Below, piece after piece: positions 10,090 to 21,296 of a DNA stretch of 64,000 nucleotides. The stretch lies in the NCBI RefSeq assembly GCF_029784155.1, contig NC_073693.1, forward strand, positions 335,808,023 through 335,872,022, read 5' to 3'. Every line of letters begins with the position of its first letter. The stretch's first letter is position 1. The DNA is from Uranotaenia lowii. Its lineage: Eukaryota > Arthropoda > Insecta > Diptera > Culicidae. The notes below the pieces were generated by a model. That model worked only from the letters and a program-made list of their open reading frames with translations, was not told the origin of the DNA and did not search any database. The position numbers were made by a program, and so were the translations under genes.

Positions 10090-11683
10090 CAATGAGCAAA
10101 ATAAGAATAGCACCACTATGTTTTTTGCTTGTTAAAATATGAATAATTTAAAATTACAAACATTTTCTTCCACAGTTTGTTCTGAATTTCTTAACGGATA
10201 AATCAAGCATAAGTTTACTTTTTTTGGACGTAGCAATTGGCGTTGAGGACCAAAAATGTGGAAAATGGGTGCGAAATAAGAATAGCACCACTTGAGTTTT
10301 TCAACAAAAACAAGCTTATTATTAAAAATTTACTGTGTAAAAGTGTATAATAAAGGTTCTATGAATTATTTGAATAAATAACTGCATTTTAAAGAGTTTT
10401 CCAGAATTCCAAAGGTTTTCATAGGTTTTAATTAGGGGGTTTTGAGAGATGCTCCTCTATCGTTAAGGAATTTGATATTTGAGCTGTAATTGTTTACCAA
10501 ACTACCAATTTTCTTCATTAACATTCATAAGTATGATGCAAAATGATGAAACATAGATTTTAGGCTGAGTTTCAATCCAAAGAGTAGGTTGGAATTCAAA
10601 AATACTAATGTTTTTTTAATAGTCAAACACTATTTCTCTAGATTTAAGTCATAGATGGCAGCACTATCTTGCCATTTAACCAAATTCATGCCCATTTTCG
10701 AATATCCGGGATTAATAAGGAAGTGCTGGATGATTGTGATCAAGAAATAGAAACATGTACCGTGAGCACGCTTTGGAAATTCTAAGATCTCTAAATCCAA
10801 AAAAAATTAGAATTGCATCAAGGTTACTAAAAGTAAATTTTTTGGACCGATTATCAGAATAAAGTTATACTTTGCGATGGAGCTTGATGGACCAGACGGC
10901 TAGCAGTATTATTGGTTTGATTTGCAATTGAATCGGAAGTTTAGATGAGCAGGAATTTTGGCGGTTGTACATTTTTGTGGTGGTGATTCTTTTGCAAATC
11001 CGGAAAAGCTTTCTGCAGCGTGAACTTGCACAAAACTGTGATGAGAAAATACCTCAAAATGATGAATATGGGCCTGAATAAACCTGGAAAATCAATATTG
11101 AAACTAAATTTGGTTTCAACTGCAAGATAGTGCTGCCATCTACGACTTGAAACTGGAATAAAGTGTGGTTTACTGAACAAAATCGAAGTTTTTGATTTCC
11201 AACCTATTTTTTCTGATTCAAAATTAATCCCGAATGTTTGTTTCATCATTTCACGTCATTTTTATGAAGAAAATAAGTAGTTAGGTAAAGAATTACAGCT
11301 CAAATATCAAATTCCTTAACGCTAAAGGAGCATCTCTTAAAACCCCCTTATTAAAAATTATGAAAACCTTTGGAATTCTGGAAAACTCCTTAAAATGAAG
11401 TAATTTATTCAAATAATTCGTAAAAGCATTATTATCCACTTTTACTTTTTGAAAATAATCTTGTTTTTGTTGAAAAACTCAAGTGGTTGTATTCTTATTT
11501 CGCACCCCTTTTCCACATTTTTGGTCCTCAACGCCAATTGCTACGTCCAAAAAAAGTAAACTTATGCTTGATTTATCCGATAAGCAATTCAGAACAAACT
11601 GTGGAAGAAAATTTTCGTTATTTTCAATCATTCATATTTAACAAGCAAAACACATAGTGGTGCTATTCTTATTTCGCTCACTG
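10090..11683. mobile_element. Degenerate Tc1/mariner-like element with ~580-bp inverted repeats
   Basis: The ends are AATAAGAATAGCACCAC (left, 10100 on) and GTGGTGCTATTCTTATTTCG (right), each next to TA (10088-10089 and 11684-11685), as expected for a Tc1/mariner insertion. The outermost bases are CAATGAGC on the left and the complement of CAGTGAGC on the right. The inverted repeat continues inward with mismatches to about 10665 and from about 11125, ending in GATGGCAGCACTATCTTGC and its complement. A second copy of the GAATAGCACCAC motif lies 200 bp inside each end (about 10281 and 11490). The centre holds a broken transposase fragment. It is probably an inactive long-TIR derivative. Confidence 0.85.
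10770..11023 (+). pseudogene. Tc1-like transposase remnant
   Basis: Frame 10868-11020 reads ...MELDGPDG, stop, QYYWFDLQL..., a second stop, then GILAVVHFCGGDSF. This matches the Tc1-family catalytic region around the second acidic residue (normally F(S/N)LDGPDGW-QYYWHDLR followed by GGGSVMVWG). The W after DGPDG has become TAG and a TGA follows about 18 codons later. Upstream, SKISKSKK...TKSKFF is readable in the same frame only through another stop. N- and C-terminal parts are missing. The fragment is far shorter than a full transposase (about 340 residues) and is inactive. Confidence 0.75.
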
Positions 11684-11831
11684 TATGGTTGGATTATCTA
11701 AAGGTTAAGAGGAACGAAAACTATTCTACGACGTTCTTGAGGGAAACAGAGATCTTAGACGATTATACTGATCAGGAGCAGATGCGCAATCAACAGGAAA
11801 AATAACGTTGGTTACCGTTTTAAATCAGACC

Positions 11832-12235
11832 TTAACCCTTCGTTTCATAAAGTTACAAATATGCAACAATTAATTAAAACTGTTCTAAACTTCACATTTA
11901 GCTAAAAAGTAATTTTTTTTTTCGATGGGAATAATATTTATTATTTCAAGATCACGTTCAATTAAAAAAAAAATATTTTTAGTGTTTATAGGAACCAAAA
12001 AAACCCACTTGAATCTGAAAAATATGGAATGTGGAAAAAGCCTAATTTTTCAAATTTTTGGCCTAGTGTAATTCATATTGAGAATTTTTTTTCGACTCAA
12101 AAAAAAATATTTTCGTATTCCCACTGAAGTAATTTACATAATAAACAAAATTTGAGATTTTTTCTTGTTTTTTCTGTGATATAATGAGTTTTCAATAACT
12201 GTTGCAAATATGCAACACCATGCAACGGTAGTACC
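11832..12235. mobile_element. Possible piggyBac-like MITE, left end only
   Basis: TTAACCCTTCGTTTCAT at 11832 has the TTAA|CCC start of piggyBac-like elements and matches the end of the small element at 14166-14328. AAATATGCAACAATTAAT follows, and TGTTGCAAATATGCAACA lies near 12200. No matching GAAGGGTTAA end is seen nearby. The element may be truncated, or it may once have extended to 14332 and been split by later SINE insertions. Confidence 0.45.
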
Positions 12236-13373
12236 CTAGCTAGTTATATGGGTTCCATAGTGTGTTTTCGAAACTTGCATCGTTAAACAGTGTATTTGTT
12301 TCCCGATGACAATGTTTTCGTTATTAATGATTTATTATCATGTTCAGGCCGTATTAAGAGGGGGGGGATGAGAAAAATTGCCCCCCCCCCTGAATAAAGA
12401 GGGCCCCCGAGGTGAAAAAAATAAAAGTTTTGCTCTAAACCGTTATCAAAACTAGAAAAATATTATAAAAAGTTCAAAATTTATCAAACTTTAAACTAGG
12501 ACGGGGCCGAATAATTAACTTATTAAGGATTTGTAATTCAGCATATGTAAAACACATTATTTTGATTTTTTTTCCGCGGCCCATTGGTATAACAAATACA
12601 TATTTTGAATAAAAAAAAATGTCGGAAGCCTCATAACCTGCAAAATAAGCATACACCAATTTTCAAAAGTTCTATATTATTCAACGTGATTCAAACTCAA
12701 GTACGGGGCTTTATCCAGAGAGTTTAAAAATCTAAAAACAAACAACGAATACGCTTTTTTATTTTTCCACTTGAAAATTCAGTACTATCTGCCAACATTC
12801 GATAACCGAGGTTTGAAGTATTGTTTTGCTTTTTTTTTCTTAGAGATGAATGACTGATTTGATTGAAAATTACAATGCTCATTATTTTTTACTAAAGTAT
12901 GAGCCGTTTCTTATTATCAATCGACGAAAAATGCTCTTTATTTATACTACTCAACCTTTTCCTGGAAGCTCTGGAAGTTGATTTTAAATTGAAACTTTTT
13001 GTTTTCGAATTTAGTTTTGTTTTTATTTCTTTTTTATTCTTAAACTGATTTCAAGTTTGAATTCTAATTTTAGAATCATGTTCCAAATTCTAATGCTCAT
13101 TCCGAAGAAATCTTTATTGTTCTTTTAATTTTGCCAACAAATGATATTTAATAGTTTAATGTAATTTGTAATTGGATCATTCCTTCAAAACTAAATTGAG
13201 ACTTTGCTCTTCAATATCAAGTTTGTTTATTAAAACTGGCATATAGTTATGGTATGATTTAAGATTAAGAATCTTTATCAGAACCAATTTAAATACGTTT
13301 TCGGAATTGATTTGTGTTGATTTGTTCAAGGTTATGTTCAGAAAAGTTGTATAGGTAAGAAGCTTTCCATTTT
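12236..13373. other. AT-rich stretch with a G-run/C-run inverted pair
   Basis: A run of 8 G at 12360-12367 and 10 C at 12381-12390 can pair as a small hairpin. Otherwise there is no recognised feature. The chance minus frame at 13177-13494 overlaps the SINE that follows. Confidence 0.4.
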
Positions 13374-13500
13374 GCCGCCGGTCGTGGCCTAGAGGATAGC
13401 GTTCCAGCCATCTAAGCCAGAGTCCATGAGATCGAATACCGATCACGGCACATATAGTGCTCTTTCCGTGGTCTGGTGGTAAGATGCTAGCCATAAAATC
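13374..13500 (+). mobile_element. tRNA-derived SINE fragment
   Basis: GTGGCCTAGAGGATAGCG is a box-A-like RNA polymerase III promoter and GAGATCGAATACC, about 45 bp later, is a box-B-like motif, spaced as in a tRNA head. A second box-A-like stretch, GTGGTCTGGTGGTAAGATGC, follows near 13470. A two-headed layout like this is known for mosquito SINEs such as Twin, but I cannot confirm identity. The 3' boundary is uncertain and no target duplication was found. Confidence 0.55.
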
Positions 13501-13673
13501 CTTGAAAGATGTACGCCTTAGAGTTAAGTAAATTAGATCTCTTCAAAGAAACATGAAGTTTCACTAAGATCCTATATGTGTGTGTTCGTTTTTTTAGCAC
13601 CTTCAAGCAAACGTAAGGAATAATTTCCTCAGTAGGTGGTATATTATCGCATAACTACTCCTAGCTAATTTCT

Positions 13674-14024
13674 CGAGAGTCTTTGTAGTCTAGTGGATAA
13701 GCTGGTGCGAGTCTGGTTCCGATGTGCCAGGCTGGGTTCGATTCCCGGTATCGGCGAGACAACTTTTGGGTTCGAATCCCATAAGAAGCCGACAGGTAAG
13801 ATGTGTTTCCTCTTATAACTGATTATATGAATGTTTAACCAGCTGCCAGCCGGCCAGGTATATGCACGGATGCCGGAATACCTCTAAGTAACCTGATTGA
13901 CTCGTTCTTCCAAAATATACCTACATACGAAGCCATGGGGTCGGTCCAAGAATGCATGTGAGCACATACTTAGGCAGAAACTGCGGTGAACCCGTGCACC
14001 CATGGTGGAAAACCAACATACATG
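13674..14024 (+). mobile_element. tRNA-derived SINE (older copy), same family as 38590-38956
   Basis: The box A TAGTCTAGTGGATAAGCTGG lies about 13688-13707 and the box B GGGTTCGATTCCCGGTATCG about 45 bp further on. A second box-B-like GGGTTCGAATCCC follows 20 bp later. The body GCCGACAGGTAAGA is shared with the copy at 38590-38956. The 3' end is an ACATACATG-type tail. Flanks 13654-13673 and 14025-14044 form an imperfect 20-bp target duplication (ACTACTCC.AG...AATTCT-like), which fits an older insertion. Confidence 0.8.
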
Positions 14025-14165
14025 ACTACTCCCAGATAAATTCTTAACTTTCCGGTGTCCAGAAATCTAGATTTGCGAAGTTCCTGTGCGAAAACTATGA
14101 TTAGTGCAAAAGAAATTAGGAATAAGCATTTATTTCCAGTTGTCGAGTGTGAAGAAAAAAAGGTG

Positions 14166-14328
14166 TAACCGTTTCATGTTGTTGCAAATTTGCAACAATT
14201 AATATTTTTGCTAAATAACCGAAATATGTGAAAATAATATTTTTTCCTTATTTTTCCCTTCATGTATTCATCATTGCGCACTTTTGAGAATTTTTTCGAG
14301 AAAAAATAAAAAATCATGAAATGAAGGG
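14166..14328. mobile_element. piggyBac-like MITE
   Basis: The right end is ATGAAATGAAGGG followed by TTAA (14329-14332). The left end TAACCGTTTCATGTTG is the matching inverted repeat with a 4-bp loss. The interior carries TGTTGCAAATTTGCAACA, a near-palindrome shared with 11832-12235. CCC/GGG ends and TTAA target sites are typical of piggyBac-derived MITEs. Confidence 0.65.
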
Positions 14329-14504
14329 TTAAGAAAGAATGTTAGCATGAATCAGGATAAAATATACACAATTAATAAAAAAAATCTAAAAAAAGTGTGT
14401 CGTATCTGTTTAATATTTTTTTGAAAAGGAGAGATGGAGCGGAAAATAACAAATGCCAATGAACATCGGCAGCCACGTCTCTCTCGACCGATGGACTTTG
14501 CGGG

Positions 14505-15689
14505 CAGGGTTGCCAACATATATTTTCAAAAATCAGGGAACTGGTGAAATAAAAATCAGGCAAAATCAGGCTTTTTTGGTCATCACCAGAGCATAAATTT
14601 TTCAAACATCATAGTTGACGTTTTAGACCTCATTTGACTACTAGTCATGCTTCAAGGGACTGGAAAAGCTTGACTATCGTCATGGATTTCTGTTCACGTG
14701 ACGCATGTTATTTTTCAAACGACGGTCATCAAGCAAGATGACGGCGTCGGTTGAAAGCATTTGTGTATGATTCGAAAAATATCGAGTATATGGATTGCCT
14801 GTTGGACTAATTGCAAGTTTCGAGGACAAATGAAATTCAGATTTAAATAATACTACTAAACATTTTGAAAGGCTAAATAAAAAAGCACAAATAAAAGAAG
14901 GATCGTACAGCCGCAAGGTCGATTTGTCCTTTTTAGTCCCTACGGAGTTCTCCTCGGTTGAGATAGTTGATGTTTGGTTCGATTTTATCCCGGGCCTTGA
15001 CTACCCTGAACTGATCTCCAAAAACGGAAACTTAGTTGAAAACGTTTCCATTCCATTGTATGTCTATCTGAACCGAAACCCGGTAACGGGTTTCAGTTTC
15101 ATTAATGGCATGGCATGACTAATGATGAACGTGTCCTTTTCGATGACGTCTTAGATTTTTTTTAATCTAAACAATATCCCGTCACAGTCAAAAAGACGAT
15201 GACGGGCTGACGGCGACTATGATTTTTCCGACGCTTCATTTGACTGAAGGTTGAGGCAAGTTTGTTTGCTTGGTTACTCATTTGAAGGCGTCTGTTATGA
15301 ATGCGACTGCTTTAATTTTTTCACAGTCACAGTTTTATGACTGATGACGGTGAAGTTTCCTTTTCATTCCCTTTTTAAGATATGAATTAACTACTTGGTT
15401 GCATAATTCTACTGAATCCAAGCCGAAAGATTCCTTTTCATTCCCTTTTTAAGATATGAATTAATGGGAATCTTTCGATTGGTTTCATTCAGCCACATTT
15501 TCGCTTTTTAACTTCAGCAATGGTACCTAATTTAGTCCCTTACTACCCATTTTTCATCACATTCGCAAAAATCAGGCAAAATCAGGCATTTTTTGAAAAA
15601 TCAGGGAATATCAATGGCTTTTCAGGTTGTCAGGCAGAGCCTCGAAAAATCAGGCAATCCCTGAAAAATCAGGCATATTGGCATCTCTG
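14505..15689. mobile_element. hAT-like non-autonomous element, 1185 bp, with 8-bp target duplication
   Basis: The left terminus CAGGGTTGCCAA pairs with the right terminus TTGGCATCTCTG (complement CAGAGATGCCAA). The flanks TTTGCGGG at 14497-14504 and 15690-15697 are a perfect 8-bp target duplication, the hallmark of hAT insertions. Subterminal AAATCAGGCAAAATCAGG blocks occur near both ends in direct orientation. Internally a 34-bp segment (15357-15390) is repeated at 15431-15464. No transposase is present; a 64-codon plus frame (14924-15118) is not recognised. Confidence 0.85.
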
Positions 15690-15697
15690 TTTGCGGG

Positions 15698-16430
15698 GCT
15701 TATCCTATCTTTCGCACTCTTGCTCTCTGCTATATTACGCTGGCTCAGGAGCTCAGTTCACGAAAGAACATCAGTGTGAACAGTCGTGTTTCTCCCATCA
15801 AGCCGTCGTGTGATAAGCCAATGTTCCCCAAAATTGTAAATAATGCTGTCGATGGTTTTCTTTAAACTAATTGAGGAAAATCATTTCATCCCCAAATATC
15901 ACGGTTTAGTGAAGTGTCCAGATTTTTAACACAACTTTCTTCATTTCGAAACCATGGAATACGAGATCGTGAATGTTAACGGCTTTCTATTTCATACAAC
16001 ATGATAAAAGATCCCATCGAAATTTGTTAGCGACCATTTAGGCCTCAATTGAACCAATTTTTGACGGTCGCCTTGGGAGAAAAAGTACTTCCGTATTCAG
16101 TATTCTGGGGTTTGGCAAAACATTCCTAAGAATATTACTAAATAGAACATCCAACAATACTGCGTGCAAACCTTCATTTATAATTGTTCGACGTAAAACC
16201 AGCTATTGAGCAGAAAAAACTTTCTTAAACTTTTGTTTATTAAGACGAATTTAGGGATAACACGGTCGTTTTCAAGATAAACAAATCATGAAGTTTTGGT
16301 GAAAGTTATTGAAGCATGTTGACAAGATCAACGGTATTTTTTCAGGTCATCTTAGGTTTTAAACATACAACAATCAGAATTGTTCTTACAGTAACTGATT
16401 TTTTTTTAATATACCCAAATATTTTGGCAA
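15698..16430. other. Intergenic or intronic DNA ending in a lone TIR-like motif
   Basis: No gene is seen. Near 16423, TTGGCAACCTTGG looks like the right end of a GGTTGCCA-type (hAT-like) element, but I found no left partner in this stretch. Confidence 0.35.
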
Positions 16431-17260
16431 CCTTGGCCGTAGATCGTCTGTTTCATTAAAAAAAAACCACAACCCGGACCAACCGGATTCAATCCAGTCC
16501 AGTTCATCCGTCCATCCAACCGACCAAAGCCGTGAGTCGCATTATGAGATTCCAACACCACAAACTTCGTCGTCATCCTTCGGCCAGCTTAAAGATGGGG
16601 TCAAGACGATAAGAGCCTCCGAAAGGCTTGACAAAAATCCGCCCAGATAAAAACGGTCCCCCGTCCCACTTAATCAAGCAAACAAAGGAATTAGCTTTTG
16701 ATGGTGTTCTACCAGCCGGTTGCTTCCATCTTTCGTCGATTCCTTCCGTTTTCCCGTTCCCTGGAAAAATCTGGCATTCCTCGTAAGCGCCTATGAAAAA
16801 CTGTCGTCAGGTGAAAGATGCAGGTTTTGGGACATAAAAATTGGTGCAACAACCCCTGAACCTCAGGCTTGAGCGACGAGGATTGTTGGCTTATGTTTTG
16901 GCCTGTTGGGCCTTTCGGTCAATTGACTGGATCCGGGGGAAGGGATAAGGCCAAAGGCTTTGCCCGGAGGGCGAGGTAAAATTATTATAATGAGAAGGCT
17001 CCTACTGCTCTAGAAAACTGATGATGGAGACAAGAATCAAGCATACCTTCAGGCGCCTTCATCGGCCAGTGTTTTCGAAGGAAGGAAGGATCACCACAAA
17101 ATATAAGTGCCAGGAAGAATCTGATAAGGGGATAATATTGGGACCGAAAAGGACCTGACTCCAAATCATCAACCAGTCAACTTATGGACGATGATGGTGT
17201 TTTTTTTCTGTCTGTTGTTCTATTTGGAATCCTGTGGTTTTACATTTGTCGACTATCATG
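16431..17260. other. Non-repetitive island of higher GC
   Basis: Composition changes sharply from the AT-rich flanks to balanced unique sequence (CCGGACCAACCGGATTC and similar). It has no long frame in either strand and no repeat signature. Such islands in an insect genome often are introns, untranslated sequence or regulatory DNA of a nearby gene. That is inference only. Confidence 0.35.
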
Positions 17261-18585
17261 TTTTCTGATAAGATATAGGCCTTTGAATGCCGTTGGTTTA
17301 TCGTTGTGTTCGATCAATTTGGGTTGAATTGATAGGATTTTGCTATCAAACGACTTTGGAAAACAAGCATCGATTAAGATTTCATTCCTGAATATTTTAG
17401 TTATTTTTTGTCAATGAACTTTGTATACGGCAGACCTTCTACTACAAAAATAATACATATAGTTTTCAGTGAATTTTTTTTTTTAATTTTAAACAAATTG
17501 AAATGACAAGAGTACTGGAAATTTTAAATTTTTCCTGAAGATTAATCCTTAAAAAAATTCAAAAACTTTTATTTTCTCGTGTAAAGTTCACCCTCAAATA
17601 GAGCCTGCAGCGTCCTGAAGCTGGAAGAAAATGAACATTTTTTTGTGTACAGATTCCACATGAAAGCGGTAAAAGCTCACAGGACAACATTGGAGCAGCA
17701 CAAATGTGTACATGACACAAACTAGTAAAGAGCGCAACAGTACAAAAAAATGAAGTCAGAAATCCTACCTTAGTTGGAAGGTAGGCAAGCCAGCCAGCCA
17801 GCAAGCAAGCATGTTTAATTTAGGTTTCTTGCATTGCGTCCTACGCTCCACCCCCACACACTTTCAATATATGTGTGTTGGTTTTCTGCTGAACAGTGGG
17901 CTTGAGGAATTCACTAGGGACGGGTTAGAAAGTTCATATGAAACATGCAAGTTCTCTGGTAGTTTCTGGCAAAACTTTGCATCTTGGCTTATGACAGCTC
18001 AAGTTTTGTACAACATGAAGAAGATTCTAAAATAACTTAGCTGGGAATGATTGAAAAACTATTCCAAATTTGCGAAGAAATTCACGGCACTAAAGTGAAT
18101 AAATAAATAGTTTAAGACTTCTTCAATCAAATAACAAATCAAACTATAACTCGATAATTGAAAAATGCTAAAGGGAGAGATTTTCTAAAGTGATTTAATT
18201 CTCTTCTTCCATTTTTTATAAGAAACATGGACTTCGGAATTTCCAACCTCTTGGGTTTATTTATCCCATCGAAAAGGAAGCATCTTGAAGAACAGAATTG
18301 AAAACTCTTGTGCGCTTAAGATTTCGAAATGACATGACCATTCTCAATAGAAATCTCAATAGGTTTTAATGACAGCTGTATTTGTGCATTAAATAAATCT
18401 ATGCTTCTTCTGGTTTTTCACCCACAATAGAAAGATCTCCTATGTTGAGAGCTTTAACTCACTAGAGTTTACAAAAAAATTCTAATGAATTAAGCTCAAA
18501 TCGTTTATTACTCTAATATTTTTGCATCTAGATTCTGTGTCTTCTAACGTAAAGCTAAAATAAAAAAAAAATGGTCTCCAGTTTG
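17261..18585. other. Mixed-composition stretch without recognised gene
   Basis: Chance frames exist at 17559-17804 (minus) and 17811-18035 (plus), with no family resemblance. A CAGCCAGCCAGCAAGCAAGC run lies near 17790. Nothing else stands out. Confidence 0.35.
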
Positions 18586-18589
18586 CAAC

Positions 18590-18725
18590 AAAGTGGCTCC
18601 AGAGACATTAAAAAAATTTCCTTTTCGAGTGTTGATTGGTGAAAATTTTGACTGTGAGTAAATTAATATTTTTAATTACATACGGGTTCCAAAAAAAATA
18701 CATTTAGTTCTCTGGAGCCACTTTT
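18590..18725. repeat. Small inverted repeat
   Basis: AAAGTGGCTCCAGAGA (left, about 18590-18606) and TCTCTGGAGCCACTTT (right, about 18710-18725) are reverse complements around about 105 bp of AT-rich sequence. It may be a tiny MITE; no target duplication is evident. Confidence 0.6.
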
Positions 18726-18994
18726 TCTGTAGTCAATAGCAATCCTTTTTGAAAGATGTATTTTAGATATTTTCTTTAAATAAACTTTTATCACAATAAC
18801 TTCGTGACGAAAATTAGTGATGTGTGGATGATGATGATTTGCATGTAAATTTTCTGCAAAAATCTTCGGATAGATTCGGCTGAACACATGAGTATTTTTT
18901 TTTAACAAAAAAGACAATTATTAATGCAGAAAATCTAGGAAATAGTTGGAGATAGAATGATCAAATTTTTTTAACAGAGGAAGCAATTTTAAAA

Positions 18995-19200
18995 AGTTAT
19001 TTTAAAACCTGGCAAAATCTGGGCATTGAATTACAAAATGTTCAATCCAAAATTTAGGAAATAATTGGGCAAATTTGGTCAAAACCACGGAATTTTCCAG
19101 TAAAAATTGAGAAGAGAAATCATGAAGAAATATTTATCTAAATAAAAACAAATCAGCATGTTTTGGATCGCATTTTAGGATTCCAAAAAATCGGTCATTG
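18995..19200 (+). mobile_element. hAT-like MITE fragment
   Basis: AAACCTGGCAAAATCTGGGC and the following GGCAAATTTGGTCAAAACC match the left half of the element at 52212-52636 in the same orientation. The terminal TAAGGTTGCC is missing. Confidence 0.5.
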
Positions 19201-20620
19201 TAAGTTGAATAAAACTTACATTAAATTCCTATTTCGACCTGAAAACGAATAATTATAATAATTCACTCTGAGTTTTTTGTTAGATTTTTCAAATAATGTG
19301 AATAAACCCGGGCCATATCGAAGCCCTTTTTAAAAAGTTTACTTTACATTGAAGTTTAGAGGAATTTTATTTAAAAATATAAAAAAACTGAAACTTCGTG
19401 GAATAAATTAACGAACAAATTAAATTGTTTTTATCTCAAATTTAAATATGATTATTTATTGTCCCAGTAATGAAAATCCTTTAATTTAGAAAATCTTGAA
19501 AATCAAAGATCGAAACCCGAAAGATATGACTTGTTTTTTTCGGAAGCTTACCATCATTTTTATTTTATAAATGAATCATGAGAGCTCGCATAAAATTTCA
19601 AAAATTATAAAGATTCTGCTGAACTGCTGAATTTGCTCAGAAAAATTTTCTCTCACAAGTGAATGAAATGTATAGAAAAGTAAGACTTTTGGCAGAAATA
19701 GCTTGTGAAAAGTTGAACATCTAAACATAAAAAGAAGGACAAAAAATGAGGACGGTTGATTTAGTACCTACAAATTTGATAAAAGAGAAGGATTTTAATA
19801 TGAAAACTTTGCAGGGGAGTAGTAATTTTGGAGCTTTTTTTTGAACTACTGGTTTGAGAATATTTTGGCATCTTGAATTCAAATCTTTGGCTAGATTTTG
19901 TCTATCACCTTTCGTTTTGGTATAATGGCGTTTGAAAGTTTTTAAAATACATCAGTTTTAAATCGAATCAATCTTTGATTACTGAAGGACTTGCAATCCT
20001 ATAAACATCCAAAACAAATAATAATTTTGTTTTTTGAAAAAAAAACTGCTCCATACAACAAAGTATACAGATTTTGGAAAAAATATTCTTGGTTCAGAGG
20101 TTCAATTCATCAAAGAATGAAACTAATCAATTTTTTTGAAATATAAGTAATCAAATGAAAAAAAATGTTTTTTAGAATTTGATATTAAAGATTCTTATCA
20201 ATTAACAATTTTGCTGAAAAAAAAACCGTTCTTGAGAAAATATGTAAGAAACCTTTTGGTTGAGAAATTTCTTCAAAACTTGATCTTTACTAATCGGGGT
20301 TATTTAATTTACAGCAAAAAACTTTTGAGCATTTTCTTAGAAAATGAAATGTCAACAGTTTTCGGAAAAAGATGATCATTAATCCAAAACCATTATTTAA
20401 TTTTTTTTTCCATTTTCTACAGTTTAACCAAAAATGTGATAATTTTTTTAAAATTATTTTTAACAACTGTTTTTTCGTACTTTGGATGAATGTGAATTTT
20501 TATTCTTGTTAAATTGATAAATTCAAATAATTTTAAGTGAATTTTAAAATTTTTCGATTATAATTATAAGTTTTAAATTTAAATTTCCATAAGTTTTGTA
20601 AGTAGAAATTTTAAATATTT
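19201..20620. other. AT-rich stretch without recognised features
   Basis: Only homopolymers and short chance frames are seen. Confidence 0.4.
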
Positions 20621-21296
20621 GTAGGGAAGATGAGGGCATAACGAGCCCTCGGGGCGTAATAAGCACTACTCATTTCTACAAAAAGTATGTATTTTCTTAA
20701 ATAAATTTTCATGAGGATTTGTTTCATACTTCCTTAAGTATTAATTTTTCACCAAAAAATAAATCTTTTTTATCTACTTTTCAGAAATATTTATAAATAT
20801 CCAGCTAGTTTCTCAAGTGATGGAAATATTAAAATTTTTTACCACCACGAAATAAGCTTTTCTGCCATAAAAATCATCTTGATCCAAAATATACGCACTG
20901 CAACATTATGTACACATTGTTTCTCCATTTTCACTATCATATTTTTTTTATTTTCCACTTTTATCAATTCAAAACACGTTTTAACTTAAAATTGTTGACT
21001 CCGGGCGAACAGAGCACTATCAATCGAGGCACGATGAGCGTTTTCTGCCGTATAATATAGCAGCGAAATCAACTTGATGTAGTCAACTCAATCATAGAGC
21101 TACAGCGTGACTAGTTGCATGCATGCATGCATTTTTAAACGTTTTCATCTGGTTTTTTCAAGTTTCAGCCAATTTAGAAATAGACTATTTAAATGTCTGA
21201 ACACGAAAAAATGATGTTATTAACATATTCTAGCTGTTTTCTATGATTAAATAAGCGTTTTCCATTAGGTGGCCATTATGCCCTTATCTCCCCTAC
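20621..21296. mobile_element. MITE with GTAGGG...CCCCTAC terminal inverted repeats
   Basis: The left end GTAGGGAAGATGAGGGCATA is the imperfect reverse complement of the right end TATGCCCTTATCTCCCCTAC. The element is 676 bp, non-coding and AT-rich. A GCATGCATGCATGCAT run lies inside near 21119. No confident target duplication was found. Confidence 0.75.

Noticed and set aside
13690..13760. Possible tRNA gene (box A and B)
   Set aside because: No clean cloverleaf. The same sequence occurs in a second, retrotransposed copy with target duplications, so it is a SINE head.
11832..14332. A single 2.5-kb piggyBac-like element spanning both TTAA ends
   Set aside because: The right part has its own left terminus at 14166, so two separate small elements are more likely, though a nested origin cannot be excluded.
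15698..16440. Complete hAT-like element ending at TTGGCAACCTTGG
   Set aside because: No matching left terminus or 8-bp duplication could be found upstream.
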